NCBI GenBank assembly: GCA_027041035.1
Contig: JALULB010000107.1
Location: 1 to 12,659, forward strand
Origin: Sedimenticola sp.
GTDB lineage: Bacteria > Pseudomonadota > Gammaproteobacteria > Chromatiales > Chromatiaceae
Direction: 5' to 3'
DNA length: 12,659 bases
Below are positions 12,552 through 12,659 of the stretch, in pieces (position 1 is the stretch's first letter; each line of letters starts with the position of its first letter). Under the pieces are notes generated by a model. That model made no database searches. It saw only the letters and a program-made list of their open reading frames with translations, and had not been told where the DNA came from. The position numbers were made by a program, and so were the translations under genes.

Positions 12552-12659
12552 TTCATCGCAAGCACCTTGAGCAAGTAGCGCTGATCCCAACCGGCCTTGG
12601 CTCGCTTGGTTTTAACGCCCACCTTGGATGATCGTTCATTCTTGATGAGGTTCAGGGCG
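12548..12659 (-). CDS. ISAs1-like transposase, C-terminal end (partial)
   Basis: The minus strand, entering from the right edge, reads ALNLIKNERSSKVGVKTKRA then KAGWDQRYLLKVLAMN and stops at TAA (12548-12550). The pattern LNLL-K-KRLKAGWD-YLL-VL is the usual C-terminus of ISAs1 (H-repeat-type) transposases. Only 36 codons are visible, so integrity cannot be judged. Its stop overlaps the stop of the IS481 fragment on the other strand, showing tightly packed insertion debris. Confidence 0.65.
   Translation of the reverse strand, partial: ALNLIKNERSSKVGVKTKRAKAGWDQRYLLKVLAMN

Overview
The window reads as a chromosomal segment of a gammaproteobacterium, probably a sulfur-metabolising or Chromatiales-like lineage. 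The core is the gammaproteobacterial order gacA/uvrY - uvrC - pgsA - tRNA-Gly - tRNA-Cys. A DsrC-family protein, c-type cytochromes, a type 5 uracil-DNA glycosylase and a PEP-CTERM protein fit that assignment. Genus-level placement is not possible from the sequence alone.

Layout. (1) 1-1724: the 3' end of a di-heme cytochrome c peroxidase, a Tat-exported metallophosphoesterase and a small mono-heme cytochrome c, read as one operon with a periplasmic redox theme. (2) 1725-1931: a 25-bp perfect inverted pair of REP-type palindromes between convergent genes. (3) 1932-2360, minus strand: a Fur-superfamily regulator with PerR-like metal ligands and no zinc cysteines. A 12-bp operator-like palindrome lies in front of it, followed by a 152-bp MITE with 13-bp terminal repeats and an exact 8-bp target duplication (IS66-like). 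(4) 2700-6468: gacA-like response regulator, UDGb, uvrC and pgsA. The first three genes overlap at their start/stop codons, which suggests translational coupling of regulation and DNA repair. (5) 6471-6784: a strong promoter, tRNA-Gly(GCC), a terminator, a perfect 9-bp hairpin, tRNA-Cys(GCA) and a second terminator.

From about 6.8 kb the region changes from housekeeping to accessory. It holds a small four-cysteine membrane protein, a DsrC paralogue without the terminal cysteine, a rhomboid protease and a tandem CDGSH iron-sulfur protein. Around and inside these lie five copies of one family of hairpin-forming, MITE-like elements (about 154-207 bp). They share ends of the type GAGnCTGTCsG, a conserved CGTAGCGAG near one end and a conserved GAGGCGnATA core. 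Two copies sit side by side inside a vapC-type PIN toxin gene, separated and flanked by three CTAG tetranucleotides. Removing them with one CTAG restores the reading frame. Next to this is a decayed hsdR (type I restriction) remnant. 7.2-10.2 kb is therefore a graveyard of defence and toxin genes colonised by a palindromic element.

The right end has a visibly AT-richer PEP-CTERM secreted protein gene (10283-11362, minus) and then transposase wreckage: an ISL3-family remnant joined to an IS481-family C-terminal fragment, and the tail of an ISAs1-like transposase running out of the window on the minus strand.

The best candidate for something undescribed is the five-copy palindromic element family, because of its conserved asymmetric core, its consistent length near 159-160 bp in three copies, and its placement against start codons, stop codons and inside a toxin gene.
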